A stretch of DNA of 64,000 nucleotides from Marinibacterium anthonyi (GCA_003217735.2 CP031585.1:806001-870000), one strand, 5' to 3'; shown: positions 26,166 to 34,947, numbered from the stretch's first letter. Notes: generated by a model from the letters alone, not told the origin. Numbers and translations are program-made.

Positions 26166-26644
26166 TGACTGAAGACGCCCGTTTCGAGGACGGCCGCGAG
26201 GCGCCTCTCTACCTGGGAGCGCTGGATGGCGAGGACCTGGGCGTTCTGGCCGCCCTGGTGCAGGACGCCGTGTTTCCGATCACCGAGATGACCTGGCGCG
26301 CCAAACAGCGCCAGTTCGCAATTCTGTTGAACCGCTTCCGCTGGGAAGACGCGCCCGCCGCCGAACGGCGGTCGCGGGCGTTCGAACGGGTGCAATCGGT
26401 GCTGAACGTGTCGAACGTGATGAAGGTGTCGTCGCAGGGGATCGACCGCACCGACAAGGACGTGATCCTGTCGCTGCTGTCGGTCACGTTCGAACCGGGC
26501 GAGGATGGTACGGGCGATGTCCTTCTGACGCTGGCGGGCGACGGCGCGATCCGGCTGGAGGTCGAGGCGCTGGACGTAACGCTCAAGGACGTGACCCGGC
26601 CCTACCAGGCGCCTTCGGGCCAGGCCCCCAGGCACGACGACTGA
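26165..26644 (+). CDS. DUF2948 family protein
   Basis: A 159-residue protein of an alphaproteobacterial family of unknown function. Recognisable text is LYLGALDGEDLGVLAALVQDAVFPITEMTWRAKQRQFAILLNRFRWED at residues 15-62, followed by RSRAFERVQSVLNVSNVMKV. The ATG shares one base with the murA stop. Its constant position between murA and hisD in Rhodobacterales suggests a housekeeping role, but none is known. Confidence 0.85.
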   Translation: MTEDARFEDGREAPLYLGALDGEDLGVLAALVQDAVFPITEMTWRAKQRQFAILLNRFRWEDAPAAERRSRAFERVQSVLNVSNVMKVSSQGIDRTDKDVILSLLSVTFEPGEDGTGDVLLTLAGDGAIRLEVEALDVTLKDVTRPYQAPSGQAPRHDD

Positions 26645-26652
26645 CAGGGAGC

Positions 26653-26696
26653 AAGATTTTCCCGGAAAATCTTGGCAAATTTCTATGAAGAAATTT
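26653..26696. repeat. Tandem hairpins between DUF2948 and hisD
   Basis: Two adjacent AT-rich inverted repeats. The first is AAGATTTTCC/GGAAAATCTT (26653-26673, one central base). The second is AAATTTCT/AGAAATTT with loop ATGA (26677-26696). They stand out in GC-rich surroundings right after the DUF2948 stop. They may end the murA transcript without a T-tract or act as an RNA-processing element. Confidence 0.6.
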
Positions 26697-26806
26697 CACC
26701 CGCCCTCTGGCCAGCGATCCGCGATGGGTCTTTGGTCGGAGGGGCGGAGATCTTGAGCCTGCCCGCCCGGCCCGCTATCAGCCTGTGACACCACGAGGAA
26801 CAGCAC

Positions 26807-28108
26807 ATGCCGGTCTTTCTCAACAGCGCCGATCCGGAATTCGAAGCGGCCTTTGCCACGCTGCTTGGCGCCAAGCGCGAAGACAGCCCCGATGTGGATG
26901 ACATCGTCGCGGGCATCATCGCGCAGGTCCGCGCCGACGGCGACGCGGCCCTGATCGCGCTGACCGAGAAATTCGACCGCCTGACGCTGACCGCCGACAC
27001 GCTGGCCTTCACTCCGGCCGAGGTCGAACACTGCGTGAACCAGGTGTCGCCCGAGGATCGCGCGGCGCTCGAATTGGCGGCCGAACGGATCCGGGCCTAT
27101 CACGAACGGCAGATGCCCCGGGATGCGTCCTGGGAAGATGCGGCCGGGGCGACGCTGGGCTGGCGCTGGTCGGCCGTTTCGGCGGCGGGGCTTTACGTGC
27201 CGGGGGGATTGGCCAGCTATCCGTCTTCGGTCCTGATGAACGCGATCCCGGCCAAGGTGGCCGGGGTGGAGCGGCTGGCGATCACCGTTCCCACGCCCGA
27301 TGGCCAGGTGAACCCGCTGGTCCTGCTGGCCGCACGCCTGGCCGGCGTGGACGAGATCTATCGCATCGGGGGCGCGCAGGCGATTGCCGCGCTGGCCTAT
27401 GGGACCGAGACGGTGAAACCCGTCGACAAGATCACCGGGCCGGGCAATGCCTTTGTCGCGGCGGCCAAGCGGCGGGTGTTCGGCAAGGTGGGCATCGACA
27501 TGATCGCGGGGCCGTCAGAGATCCTGGTGATCGCCGATGGCGACAACGATCCCGACTGGATCGCGCTGGATCTGCTCAGCCAGGCGGAACACGACGAAAG
27601 CGCCCAGGCCCTGCTGATCACCACCGATCCGGCCTTTGGCGATGCTGTCGTGAAAGCGGTGGACAAACGGTTGCAGACGCTGGAACGGCGGGCCATCGCC
27701 GGGGTGTCCTGGCGTGACTTTGGCGCCGTGATCACCGTGCCGGACCTGGCCACCGCCGCGCGACTGTCCAACCGGATCGCGCCCGAACATCTCGAACTTT
27801 GCGTGGCCGACCCCGACGCACTGGCCCCGCATTGCATCCATGCCGGCGCGATTTTCCTGGGCCAATGGACGCCCGAGGCGATCGGCGATTACGTCGGCGG
27901 CCCGAACCACGTTCTGCCTACGGCGCGGTCAGCGCGGTTTTCGTCCGGCCTGTCGGTGATGGATTTCCTCAAACGCACCACGCTGGCGCGGATGACACCG
28001 GAGGCGCTCCGTGCTATCGGACCTTCGGCCGAACGCCTTGCGCAGTCCGAAAGCCTTGAGGCCCACGGTCTTTCGGTCGGGGCGCGGCTGGACAAACTGA
28101 ACAGGTAA
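26807..28108 (+). CDS. hisD: Histidinol dehydrogenase HisD
   Basis: Catalyses the last two steps of histidine synthesis, L-histidinol to L-histidine, with NAD and zinc. It has 433 residues. Signature blocks are YVPGGLASYPSSVLMNAIPAKVAGV, GGAQAIAALAYGTETVKPVDKITGPGN, the DMIAGPSEILVIAD block, SQAEHDESAQALL (zinc and catalytic region) and NHVLPTARSARFSSGLSV. It leads a co-oriented run with UPF0262 and the phosphatase gene. Confidence 0.95.
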   Translation: MPVFLNSADPEFEAAFATLLGAKREDSPDVDDIVAGIIAQVRADGDAALIALTEKFDRLTLTADTLAFTPAEVEHCVNQVSPEDRAALELAAERIRAYHERQMPRDASWEDAAGATLGWRWSAVSAAGLYVPGGLASYPSSVLMNAIPAKVAGVERLAITVPTPDGQVNPLVLLAARLAGVDEIYRIGGAQAIAALAYGTETVKPVDKITGPGNAFVAAAKRRVFGKVGIDMIAGPSEILVIADGDNDPDWIALDLLSQAEHDESAQALLITTDPAFGDAVVKAVDKRLQTLERRAIAGVSWRDFGAVITVPDLATAARLSNRIAPEHLELCVADPDALAPHCIHAGAIFLGQWTPEAIGDYVGGPNHVLPTARSARFSSGLSVMDFLKRTTLARMTPEALRAIGPSAERLAQSESLEAHGLSVGARLDKLNR

Positions 28109-28114
28109 CCGCCG

Positions 28115-28594
28115 ATGTCCCATATCGCCGAGATCAAGCTGGACGATTCCGCCCTGCCGCCTCCGACACCGGAGATCGAGCAGGAGCGCAAGGTGGCGAT
28201 CTTCGACCTGCTGGAAGACAATACCTTCATCCTGCCCGCCCGCGACGGTCGCCCGGTGCCCGATGGCCCCTATCACGTGACCCTGTCGATCCGAGACAAG
28301 CGGCTGGTCTTCGAAGTCGACACCGCGGACGCGGAGAAGGCGGCGGAATTCCACCTGTCGCTGGGTCCGTTCCGGCAGGTGGTGAAGGATTACTTTCAGA
28401 TCTGCCAAAGCTATTTCGACGCGGTGAAGACCCTGCCGCCCAGCCAGATCGAAACCATCGACATGGCCCGGCGCGGCATCCACAACGAAGGCAGCCGCGT
28501 GCTGCAGGAACGGCTTGAGGGCAAGGCCGAGGTAGACGACGACACCGCCCGGCGATTGTTCACCCTCATCTGCGTCCTGCACTTCGGGGGCTAG
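28115..28594 (+). CDS. UPF0262 family protein
   Basis: A 159-residue alphaproteobacterial protein of unknown function. It has the family text VAIFDLLEDNTFIL, DGPYHVTLSIRDKRLVFEV, FRQVVKDYFQICQSYFDAVK and RRGIHNEGSRVLQERLEGK. It begins 6 bp after hisD and ends 3 bp before the phosphatase gene. Confidence 0.9.
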   Translation: MSHIAEIKLDDSALPPPTPEIEQERKVAIFDLLEDNTFILPARDGRPVPDGPYHVTLSIRDKRLVFEVDTADAEKAAEFHLSLGPFRQVVKDYFQICQSYFDAVKTLPPSQIETIDMARRGIHNEGSRVLQERLEGKAEVDDDTARRLFTLICVLHFGG

Positions 28595-28597
28595 GGC

Positions 28598-29071
28598 ATG
28601 TCGGAACCGTTGCCCCAATCGGTTCTGTTCTGCTGCGATCACAACGCCGTCCGCTCGCCCATGGCCGAGGGGCTGATGAAGAAGTTTTACGGCGAGGGCA
28701 CCTATGTGCAATCGGTCGGCGTCAAGAACGACATGGAGATCGACGGCTTTACCGTGGCGGTCTGCAAGGAGATCGGGGTCGAACTGGACCGGCACCGGTC
28801 CCGGTCCTTCGACGAGATGGAGCAATGGGGGGACGACCTGTCGTCCTTTGACCTGGTGATCGCGCTGTCGCCCGCAAGCCAGCGGCGGGCGCTTGAACTG
28901 ACGCGGTATTTCCACCTGGACGTGGAATACTGGCCGATCCTCGACCCGACCGGGCTGGGGGAAAGCCGGGAAGACAAGCTGGTGCAATTCAGACGGGCCC
29001 GCGACCAGATCGTGGGCCGATTGACGGAACGCTGGGGCGTGCCGAGGGAGACAGAATGTCGGACATCGTGA
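28598..29071 (+). CDS. Low-molecular-weight phosphotyrosine-phosphatase/ArsC-like protein
   Basis: A 157-residue protein with the LMW phosphatase P-loop CX5R: C13-DHNAV-R19-S in VLFCCDHNAVRSPMAEGLM. It also has a later WPILDPTG segment that supplies the general-acid Asp in the family. The same fold includes arsenate reductases; no ars genes are near. Its end overlaps the next gene by 16 bp. In Rhodobacterales this gene commonly sits just before infA; here three extra genes intervene. Confidence 0.85.
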   Translation: MSEPLPQSVLFCCDHNAVRSPMAEGLMKKFYGEGTYVQSVGVKNDMEIDGFTVAVCKEIGVELDRHRSRSFDEMEQWGDDLSSFDLVIALSPASQRRALELTRYFHLDVEYWPILDPTGLGESREDKLVQFRRARDQIVGRLTERWGVPRETECRTS

Positions 29072-29448
29072 AAACCTATTTCGAGGCCTTCAATGCCGGC
29101 GACGTGGACGGCATGCTGGATTGCCTGACCGCCGACGTCGCCCATCACGTGAACGAGGGCAACATCCGCGTCGGCAAGACCAAGTTCGCCGAATTCTGCG
29201 AACACATGAACCATTGCTACAAGGAAGAGCTGACCGACATGGTGGTTTTCGACGGCGCGAACGGCACCCGGGGCGCGGCGGAATACATCGTCAACGGCAC
29301 CTACCTGGCCACCGACAGCGGGCTGCCCGAGGCCAGGGGCCAGACCTATCGTCTGCCCGCCGGGTCGTTCTTTGACCTGAAGGACGGCAAGATCGCGCGG
29401 GTGACGACCTATTACAACCTTGCCGACTGGATCGCGCAGGTCTCGTGA
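29056..29448 (+). CDS. NTF2-like/SnoaL-type polyketide cyclase-fold protein
   Basis: A 130-residue alpha+beta-barrel protein (MSDIVKTYFEAFNAGDVDGMLDCLTADVAHHVNEG at the N-terminus, LPAGSFFDLKDGKIARVTTYYN at the C-terminus) typical of SnoaL-like NTF2 proteins. Members bind small hydrophobic ligands or catalyse isomerisations; the role here is unknown. It overlaps both neighbours (16 bp with the phosphatase, 4 bp with the GNAT gene), so it is in the same transcript. Confidence 0.8.
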   Translation: MSDIVKTYFEAFNAGDVDGMLDCLTADVAHHVNEGNIRVGKTKFAEFCEHMNHCYKEELTDMVVFDGANGTRGAAEYIVNGTYLATDSGLPEARGQTYRLPAGSFFDLKDGKIARVTTYYNLADWIAQVS

Positions 29449-30029
29449 TCGACGTCCGTCCCCTGACCGGCGCGGCGCTGGACGGCGCGCTGGATGACGT
29501 GGCGCGGCTGCGCATCGCCGTGTTTCGCGACTGGCCCTATCTGTATGACGGCGATGTCGCGTATGAACGCCGTTACCTGCAGGTCTACCGCGAAAGCGGC
29601 GCGGCGGTCGTGGTCGGCGCCTTTGACGGCGATCGGCTGGTGGGCGCGGCGACGGGCATGCCGCTGGCAGACCATGCCGACGATTTCGCCGAGGCCTTCG
29701 CCGGATCGGGGATCGGCATGGAAACGGTGTTCTACTGCGCCGAATCCGTGCTGCTGCCCGCCTGCCGGGGCCACGGGATCGGGCACCGGTTCTTTGACGA
29801 ACGCGAGGCGCATGCCCGCCGGCTGGGGTTTGCCAAGGTGGCCTTTTGCGGTGTGGTTCGGCCTGCGGATCATCCGTTGCGTCCCGACGGCGCAAGGTCG
29901 CTGGAACCGTTCTGGCGGGGGCGGGGGTATGAGCCATTGCCCGGCGTGGTGGCGCATTTTTCCTGGAAGGACATCGACCAGGCAACCGAGACCGTTCATC
30001 CCCTGCAATTCTGGATGCGCGCGCTCTGA
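29445..30029 (+). CDS. GNAT-family N-acetyltransferase
   Basis: A 194-residue acetyltransferase. The acetyl-CoA binding core is visible as AESVLLPACRGHGIGHRFFDEREAHARRLGFAKVAFC (about residues 101-137), with the Q/RxxGxG/A-type CRGHGIG motif. Substrate unknown. The ATG or GTG start overlaps the preceding gene by 4 bp. Its position just before a nitrilase-type amide hydrolase suggests these form a small metabolic insert. Confidence 0.82.
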   Translation: MIDVRPLTGAALDGALDDVARLRIAVFRDWPYLYDGDVAYERRYLQVYRESGAAVVVGAFDGDRLVGAATGMPLADHADDFAEAFAGSGIGMETVFYCAESVLLPACRGHGIGHRFFDEREAHARRLGFAKVAFCGVVRPADHPLRPDGARSLEPFWRGRGYEPLPGVVAHFSWKDIDQATETVHPLQFWMRAL

Positions 30030-30143
30030 GCGCGCCGGGCGGTGGCAGATGCTCCCGCCCGCCCGCCCACCCCGCATCCGCCACCGCCCGGCGCTGACCT
30101 GTGGCCCTTGCGCGGGAATGCGGGCGCGGCTACCGATGGTGGC

Positions 30144-31019
30144 ATGAAAATCGCCGCCTCCGCCTATCCGCTCGACTGGCTCGACAGCTGGTCGCAGTAC
30201 GAAGACAAGCTTGCCTCCTGGGTCGCCGATGCGGCCGGGCAGGGAGCCGACCTGCTGGTCTTTCCCGAATACGGGGCCATGGAACTGGCCACGCTCGACG
30301 GGCCGGACGTGGCCGGGGACCTGGAAAAATCGCTGTGGTCCGTGGCTGACAGGCTGGATGCGGCGGATGACCTGCACATCAAGCTGGCGGCCGAATACGG
30401 GGTGCATATCCTGGCCGGGTCCGGCCCGGCCCGGTTCGGGGATCGCCCGGTCAACCGGGCCCGGTTGATCACGCCCACCGGATCCATCGGCATCCAGGAC
30501 AAGCAGATCATGACCCGCTTCGAACGCGAGGACTGGGACGTGGTCGGCGGCGGGCCCCTGCGCGTCTTCGACACCGCGCTTGGCCGGATCGGCGTGCTGA
30601 TCTGCTATGACAGCGAATACCCCCTGTTTGCCCGCGCGCTGAAGGATATCGACCTGCTGCTGGTGCCGTCGTGCACCGAGGCGCTGGCCGGGTATTGGCG
30701 CGTGCGCATCGGCGCCATGGCCCGGGCGCTGGAACAGCAGCTTGTGTCCGTCATGTCCTCGATCACCGGCGTGGCCGACTGGAACTACGCGGTGGACACC
30801 AATACTGGCAAGGGCGGCATCTTCTGCCCGCCGGACCGGGGCTTTCCGGCGACCGGCGTGATCGCCGAAGGCGTCATGGACAAACCCGGCTGGACCGTGG
30901 CCGAAATCGACCTTGCCGCCATCGCCGAGGTGCGTGCCGATGGCGTGGTGCTGAACCGCCGGCACTGGGACGAACAGGCCGGACGGGACGGCACACCCGA
31001 AGTGCAGGTCCTGCGGTGA
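30144..31019 (+). CDS. Carbon-nitrogen hydrolase (nitrilase superfamily)
   Basis: A 291-residue C-N hydrolase with the Glu-Lys-Cys triad: E42 (LLVFPEYGA), K120 (GIQDKQIMTRFERE) and C154 (GVLICYDSEYP). These enzymes hydrolyse amides, carbamoyl groups or nitriles. The start is ATG at 30144 (MKIAASAYPLDW); an upstream in-frame ATG at 30042 would add a low-complexity Pro/Ala stretch. The protein type is often annotated as amidohydrolase or carbon-nitrogen hydrolase in Rhodobacteraceae. It may join the amide-nitrogen theme of the left region. Confidence 0.88.
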   Translation: MKIAASAYPLDWLDSWSQYEDKLASWVADAAGQGADLLVFPEYGAMELATLDGPDVAGDLEKSLWSVADRLDAADDLHIKLAAEYGVHILAGSGPARFGDRPVNRARLITPTGSIGIQDKQIMTRFEREDWDVVGGGPLRVFDTALGRIGVLICYDSEYPLFARALKDIDLLLVPSCTEALAGYWRVRIGAMARALEQQLVSVMSSITGVADWNYAVDTNTGKGGIFCPPDRGFPATGVIAEGVMDKPGWTVAEIDLAAIAEVRADGVVLNRRHWDEQAGRDGTPEVQVLR

Positions 31020-31100
31020 CAATGGGCTTGAATAAAGGGTTCTGAAGGTCCATTTAAGGCGCGCCCGTAAATTTGGCGGGCGAGCAAGGATGGAGACAAC

Positions 31101-31319
31101 ATGGCCAAGGAAGATACGCTCGAATTTCCCGGTGTCGTGAAGGAACTCCTGCCAAATGCGACGTTTCGGGTCGAGCTGGAAAACGGCCATGAAATCATCG
31201 CTCATACGGCAGGCAAGATGCGCAAGAATCGTATCCGTGTTCTGGCAGGCGACCGCGTGCAAGTTGAAATGACGCCCTATGATCTGACCAAGGGGCGAAT
31301 CAATTACCGCTTCAAGTAA
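31101..31319 (+). CDS. infA: Translation initiation factor IF-1
   Basis: A 72-residue S1-like OB-fold protein: [67 protein letters not shown]-type text. It binds the 30S A site during initiation. The ATG has atggagac upstream. A small inverted repeat CGCCCG/CGGGCG (31062-31082) lies in the leader. maf follows after 15 bp. Confidence 0.97.
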   Translation: MAKEDTLEFPGVVKELLPNATFRVELENGHEIIAHTAGKMRKNRIRVLAGDRVQVEMTPYDLTKGRINYRFK

Positions 31320-31334
31320 GCGCACGAGGCACCC

Positions 31335-31913
31335 ATGCGGCTGATTCTGGGCTCAGGCTCGCCGCGTCGGCGTGATCTACTGGCGCAACTTGGGGTCGTG
31401 GCGGACGATGTTCGCCCCCCCGATATCGACGAAACGCCCCTCGGGGGCGAACTCCCGCGCCCCTATTGCGCGCGGATGGCCCGTGAAAAGGCCCAGGCCG
31501 TCGTGGCCGAGCCCGACGATCTGGTGCTGTGCGCCGACACGACGGTCGCCCTGGGGCGGCGGATCATGGGCAAGCCCGCGGATGCGGGCGAGGCGGCGGA
31601 ATTCCTTTATGCGCTTTCGGGACGGCGGCACCGTGTGATCACGGCCGTGGCCCTGCGGATGGGGGACAAGGTCTGGGAACGGGACGTGGTGAGCGCGGTC
31701 AAGATGAAACGGCTGTCGGATGTTGAAGTGAACGCCTACCTCGCCTCGGGCGACTGGGACGGCAAGGCCGGCGGCTACGCCATCCAGGGGCCCGCGGGCG
31801 CCTTCATTCCGTGGATCAGCGGGTCGTTTACCGGCATCGTGGGCCTGCCCCTGTCGGAAACCGCCGGCCTGCTGCAGGCGGCGGGCTATCCGCTGTACAG
31901 GCAAGCCTCATGA
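31335..31913 (+). CDS. maf: Maf family nucleotide pyrophosphatase
   Basis: A 192-residue Maf protein that hydrolyses non-canonical or unmodified NTPs. It has [19 protein letters not shown] at the N-terminus, [18 protein letters not shown] and [20 protein letters not shown], all hallmarks of the family. It overlaps the RNase gene in ATGA, as in the usual infA-maf-rng order. Confidence 0.93.
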   Translation: MRLILGSGSPRRRDLLAQLGVVADDVRPPDIDETPLGGELPRPYCARMAREKAQAVVAEPDDLVLCADTTVALGRRIMGKPADAGEAAEFLYALSGRRHRVITAVALRMGDKVWERDVVSAVKMKRLSDVEVNAYLASGDWDGKAGGYAIQGPAGAFIPWISGSFTGIVGLPLSETAGLLQAAGYPLYRQAS

Positions 31914-32920
31914 AGGGCCGCCAGATCCTGCTTGATCACATCGACGGGCGCGAGGCGGCCGCGCTGATGGTCGACGGCCAGCTGGATGACCTGCTGATCG
32001 ACACCGACGCCCCGGCGCCGGGAACGATCTATCGCGCGCGGGCCGACCGGCCGGTGAAGGGGCAGGGCGGCATGTTCCTGTCCACCCCGGATGGCTCGGC
32101 TTTCCTGCGTCAGGTCAAGGGGATGTCGCCGGGGGAAAACCTGCTGGTGCAGGTCAGCGGCTATGCCGAACCGGGCAAGGCCATTCCCGTGACCAACCGG
32201 CTGCTGTTCAAAAGCCGCTATGCCATCGTCACGCCGGGTGCGCCCGGCCTGAACATCTCGCGCACGGTGCGGGACGAAGACGAACGCGACCGGCTGCTGG
32301 AAATCGCGCATGAGCAGATGGAAGGCGCTGAACACGGCCTGATCGTGCGGTCCGCCGCCGACGGGGCCGATGCGGACGAGATCGCCGAAGACATCGCGGC
32401 CATGTCCGACCTTGCGGTGCGGGTGTTGGCGGATACCCACGGCGAACCCGAAAAGCTGGTCGAGGGCGATACGCCCCACCTGCTGGCCTGGCGTGACTGG
32501 TCGGAGCCGGCGGATGTGATCACAAAAGCCGGTTGCTTCGAGTCCCACGGCATCATGGACGAGATCGAGGCCGCGCGCGGCCCGCGTGTCGGCCTGCCGG
32601 GCGGTGGATCGATGTTCGTCGAACCGACGCGGGCGCTGGTGGCGGTCGACGTGAACACCGGCGGTGACGGATCGCTGGCGGCCGGGCTCAAGGCCAATAT
32701 CGCCTGTGCACGGGCCTTGCCCCGGGCGCTGCGGGTGCGTGGCTTGGGCGGTCAGATCGTGATCGACCTGGCGCCGATGCCAAAGAAGGAACGCCGCACC
32801 TTCGAAAGCGTCGTGCGCGCCGCGTTCAAATCGGATCCGGTGGAAACCATCCTGTCGGGCTGGACCCCGCTGGGCAATTTCGAGCTTCAGCGTAAACGCG
32901 CCCGCTCGCCGCTGACCTGA
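31910..32920 (+). CDS. rng: Ribonuclease E/G family protein (RNase G-like)
   Basis: A 336-residue RNase E/G family endonuclease, shorter than E. coli RNase G. The catalytic-core metal motif is visible as [12 protein letters not shown], with [30 protein letters not shown] following (the usual text is IDFIDM; here IDLAPM). The start at 31910 overlaps the maf stop. The next gene in many relatives is yacG; here the gene is followed by a GC palindrome and a convergent regulator instead. Confidence 0.85.
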   Translation: MKGRQILLDHIDGREAAALMVDGQLDDLLIDTDAPAPGTIYRARADRPVKGQGGMFLSTPDGSAFLRQVKGMSPGENLLVQVSGYAEPGKAIPVTNRLLFKSRYAIVTPGAPGLNISRTVRDEDERDRLLEIAHEQMEGAEHGLIVRSAADGADADEIAEDIAAMSDLAVRVLADTHGEPEKLVEGDTPHLLAWRDWSEPADVITKAGCFESHGIMDEIEAARGPRVGLPGGGSMFVEPTRALVAVDVNTGGDGSLAAGLKANIACARALPRALRVRGLGGQIVIDLAPMPKKERRTFESVVRAAFKSDPVETILSGWTPLGNFELQRKRARSPLT

Positions 32921-32924
32921 GGTG

Positions 32925-32966
32925 TGCGCCGGGCGGGGGGCACCCCGCCGCCGCCCGGCCCGGGCC
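32925..32966. terminator. GC-rich inverted repeat between rng and the ArsR gene
   Basis: GCCGGGCGG and CCGCCCGGC flank a G/C-rich centre between the convergent genes. No T-tract is present, so it is a plausible but weak shared 3' hairpin. Confidence 0.4.
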
Positions 32967-32968
32967 GG

Positions 32969-33292
32969 TCATTTCGCGCAGAACAGCGCGTACAGAAGCC
33001 CGATCACCTGCTTGGTATTGGCGTCGGCCAGCGCGTAATAGATCGTCTTGCCATCCCGCCGGGTCGACACAAGGCCTTCGTCGCGCAGCCGCGCCAGCAT
33101 CTGGCTGACCGCCGCCTGGCGCATGTCCAGCAACCGCTCCAGCTCGCCCACCGATTTCTCGCCCCCGCCCAGGTGGCACAGGATCATCAGCCGCCCCTCG
33201 TGCGCAAGCGTCTTCAGATACGCCGTCGCGGCGCTGGCGGCTTCGGCCATGCCCTGTGGTTTCACGGGCGGCATATGGGGCGCGTCTTTCAC
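32969..33292 (-). CDS. ArsR-family regulator of the BigR/SqrR persulfide-sensor type
   Basis: A 107-residue winged-helix repressor. The middle (LKTLAHEGRLMILCHLGGGEKSVGELERLLDMRQAAVSQMLARLRDEGLVSTRRDGKTIYYAL) resembles BigR and SqrR. Two cysteines, C39 in MILCHL and C105 in ALFCAK, are 66 residues apart, the same spacing as the dithiol switch in SqrR (C41/C107). It therefore probably senses reactive sulfur species. The GTG start at 33292 is assumed; ATG at 33274 is an alternative. No sulfide-oxidation genes adjoin it, so its targets are elsewhere. Confidence 0.8.
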   Translation of the reverse strand: MKDAPHMPPVKPQGMAEAASAATAYLKTLAHEGRLMILCHLGGGEKSVGELERLLDMRQAAVSQMLARLRDEGLVSTRRDGKTIYYALADANTKQVIGLLYALFCAK

Positions 33293-33399
33293 GGGTCTGG
33301 CGTCCGGTGGTTCTGATGGAGCTCAGGCAGAGCGGGGTCGCGGCATCATGCCCCAAGTGATCCGGCCCTGTCACCCCTTGGCAGGAACCAGCGGGGGCT

Positions 33400-34635
33400 T
33401 CACTCCACCTCGACGGGTGGCGCGCCCCCTTCGAACGCATTGCCCCCCTGATAGCTGCAGGGCGCCTCCTGCATCTGCAGGTGCAGACCGTCGCCGGTGT
33501 AGGGGCGCGACCGGGCCAGGTCCTCGTCGACGTCGATGCCAAGGCCGGGCGCGTCGGGCACGGTGATGAAGCCGTCTTCGACCTTGATCGAATTGCGGAT
33601 CAGGGCGGCGTGGAACGGGGTCTCGATGGTTTCTGCCATCAGGATGTTGGGGATCGCGGCGGCCAGCTGGACGTTGGCGGCCCATTCCACCGGTCCGGCG
33701 TAAAGGTGCGGCGCGACCTGGGCCGAGAAACTGGCGGCCAGCACGGCGATCTTGCGCGTCTCCCAGATGCCGCCCGACCGGCCCAGTGCCGGCTGAAGGA
33801 TCTCGGCCGCGCCGGCCTTCAGCACGGCGGCGAATTCGGCCGTGGTGGTCAGCCGTTCACCGGTCGCGACCGGGATGCGCACCTGGCCGGCCACCCTGGC
33901 CATGGCAGGGATATCGTCGGGCGGCACGGGTTCCTCGAACCACAGCGGCGAATAAGGTTCCAGCGCCTGACCCAGCCGGATGGCGCCGGCCGGGGTGAAC
34001 TGGCCGTGGGTGCCGAACAGCAGGTCGGCCCGGTCACCCACCGCCTCGCGCACCGCCTTGCAGAAGGCCACCGACAGGGCGATATCCGACATCGCCGGCA
34101 TGTGCCCGCCCCGGATCGTGTAGGGCCCGGCCGGGTCGAACTTGACCGCCGTGTAGCCGCGCGCGACCAGGTCCAGCGCCGATTCCGCCGCCTGCTCGGG
34201 CGAGATCCAGAAGCCCGGCAACGGGTGCTGCGGCAGCGGGTACAGGTAGGAATAGGCCCGGATCCGGTCGTTCATGCGCCCGCCGATCAGCGCATGCACG
34301 GGGCGGTCGCGATGCTTGCCCAAGATGTCCCAGCAGGCGATCTCAAGCCCCGAAAAGGCACCCATCAGCGTCAGGTCCGGCCGCTGGGTAAAGCCCGAGG
34401 AAAACGCGCGGCGCATCATCAGCTCGATATTCTCGGGGTTCTCGCCTGCCATGTGGCGTTCGAACACGTCGCGGATGACGGCCTGCATGGCGACGGGCCC
34501 GATGGAAGAGGCATAACATTCCCCCCACCCGGTGATCCCGGTGTCGGTGGTGACCTTCACAAGGATCCAGTAACGCCCGCCCCAGCCCGGCGCGGGCGGG
34601 GCGGTGACGATGATGTCGAGATCGGCAAGTTTCAT
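33400..34635 (-). CDS. Mandelate racemase/muconate-lactonizing enzyme family dehydratase
   Basis: Enolase-superfamily enzyme, 411 residues, of the mandelate racemase/galactonate dehydratase subgroup. Features are K165 in GYTAVKFDP, FEEPVPPDD (metal ligand Glu near 234), VATGERL (metal ligand Glu near 260) and PHLYAGPVEWAANVQLAAAIPN. The first metal ligand is normally Asp in a DxHG motif; here the text is FGTHGQF with Gly at that site and H210 following. Likely acts on an acid-sugar. ATG at 34635 has aaggag upstream. It is the last gene of a minus-strand set with pcaD and pcaB but separated from them by 312 bp. Confidence 0.82.
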   Translation of the reverse strand: MKLADLDIIVTAPPAPGWGGRYWILVKVTTDTGITGWGECYASSIGPVAMQAVIRDVFERHMAGENPENIELMMRRAFSSGFTQRPDLTLMGAFSGLEIACWDILGKHRDRPVHALIGGRMNDRIRAYSYLYPLPQHPLPGFWISPEQAAESALDLVARGYTAVKFDPAGPYTIRGGHMPAMSDIALSVAFCKAVREAVGDRADLLFGTHGQFTPAGAIRLGQALEPYSPLWFEEPVPPDDIPAMARVAGQVRIPVATGERLTTTAEFAAVLKAGAAEILQPALGRSGGIWETRKIAVLAASFSAQVAPHLYAGPVEWAANVQLAAAIPNILMAETIETPFHAALIRNSIKVEDGFITVPDAPGLGIDVDEDLARSRPYTGDGLHLQMQEAPCSYQGGNAFEGGAPPVEVE

Positions 34636-34947
34636 GGGCGGCGCTCCTTCGCGGGCACCCGAACGCATCGCGTCCGGAATTTCAACCGGCAGAGGGTCCA
34701 GTGCGCCCTGCGCCGCCGATCGTCGGTTTCCTGGGGCGGCCGATTGCTGGCCCAGTCGCGGCCAGGGTGGTCGGGGGAAGGCCCCGCCGCTTGCCTGAAA
34801 CCGACATCTCAGGCGCGGGACGTGACGGAAGGTTCGGCGCGCAGGAATACCACCAGCCCTGTGGTGATCAGGATCAGCGACAGAAGGAACGGCGCAAGGG
34901 GAAGCTGTCGGCGGACCGTGTTTCAGCCGTGCGCCTGCCGTGAGCCG
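34636..34947. other. Intergenic gap with a possible gene remnant
   Basis: No intact gene fits this 312-bp gap. On the minus strand a frame without a start codon (about 34920 down to the stop at 34809) reads LPLAPFLLSLILITTGLVVF followed by LRAEPSVTSRA. This is a good transmembrane helix with a short charged tail. It could be the decayed end of a transporter gene or a chance frame. Confidence 0.35.
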
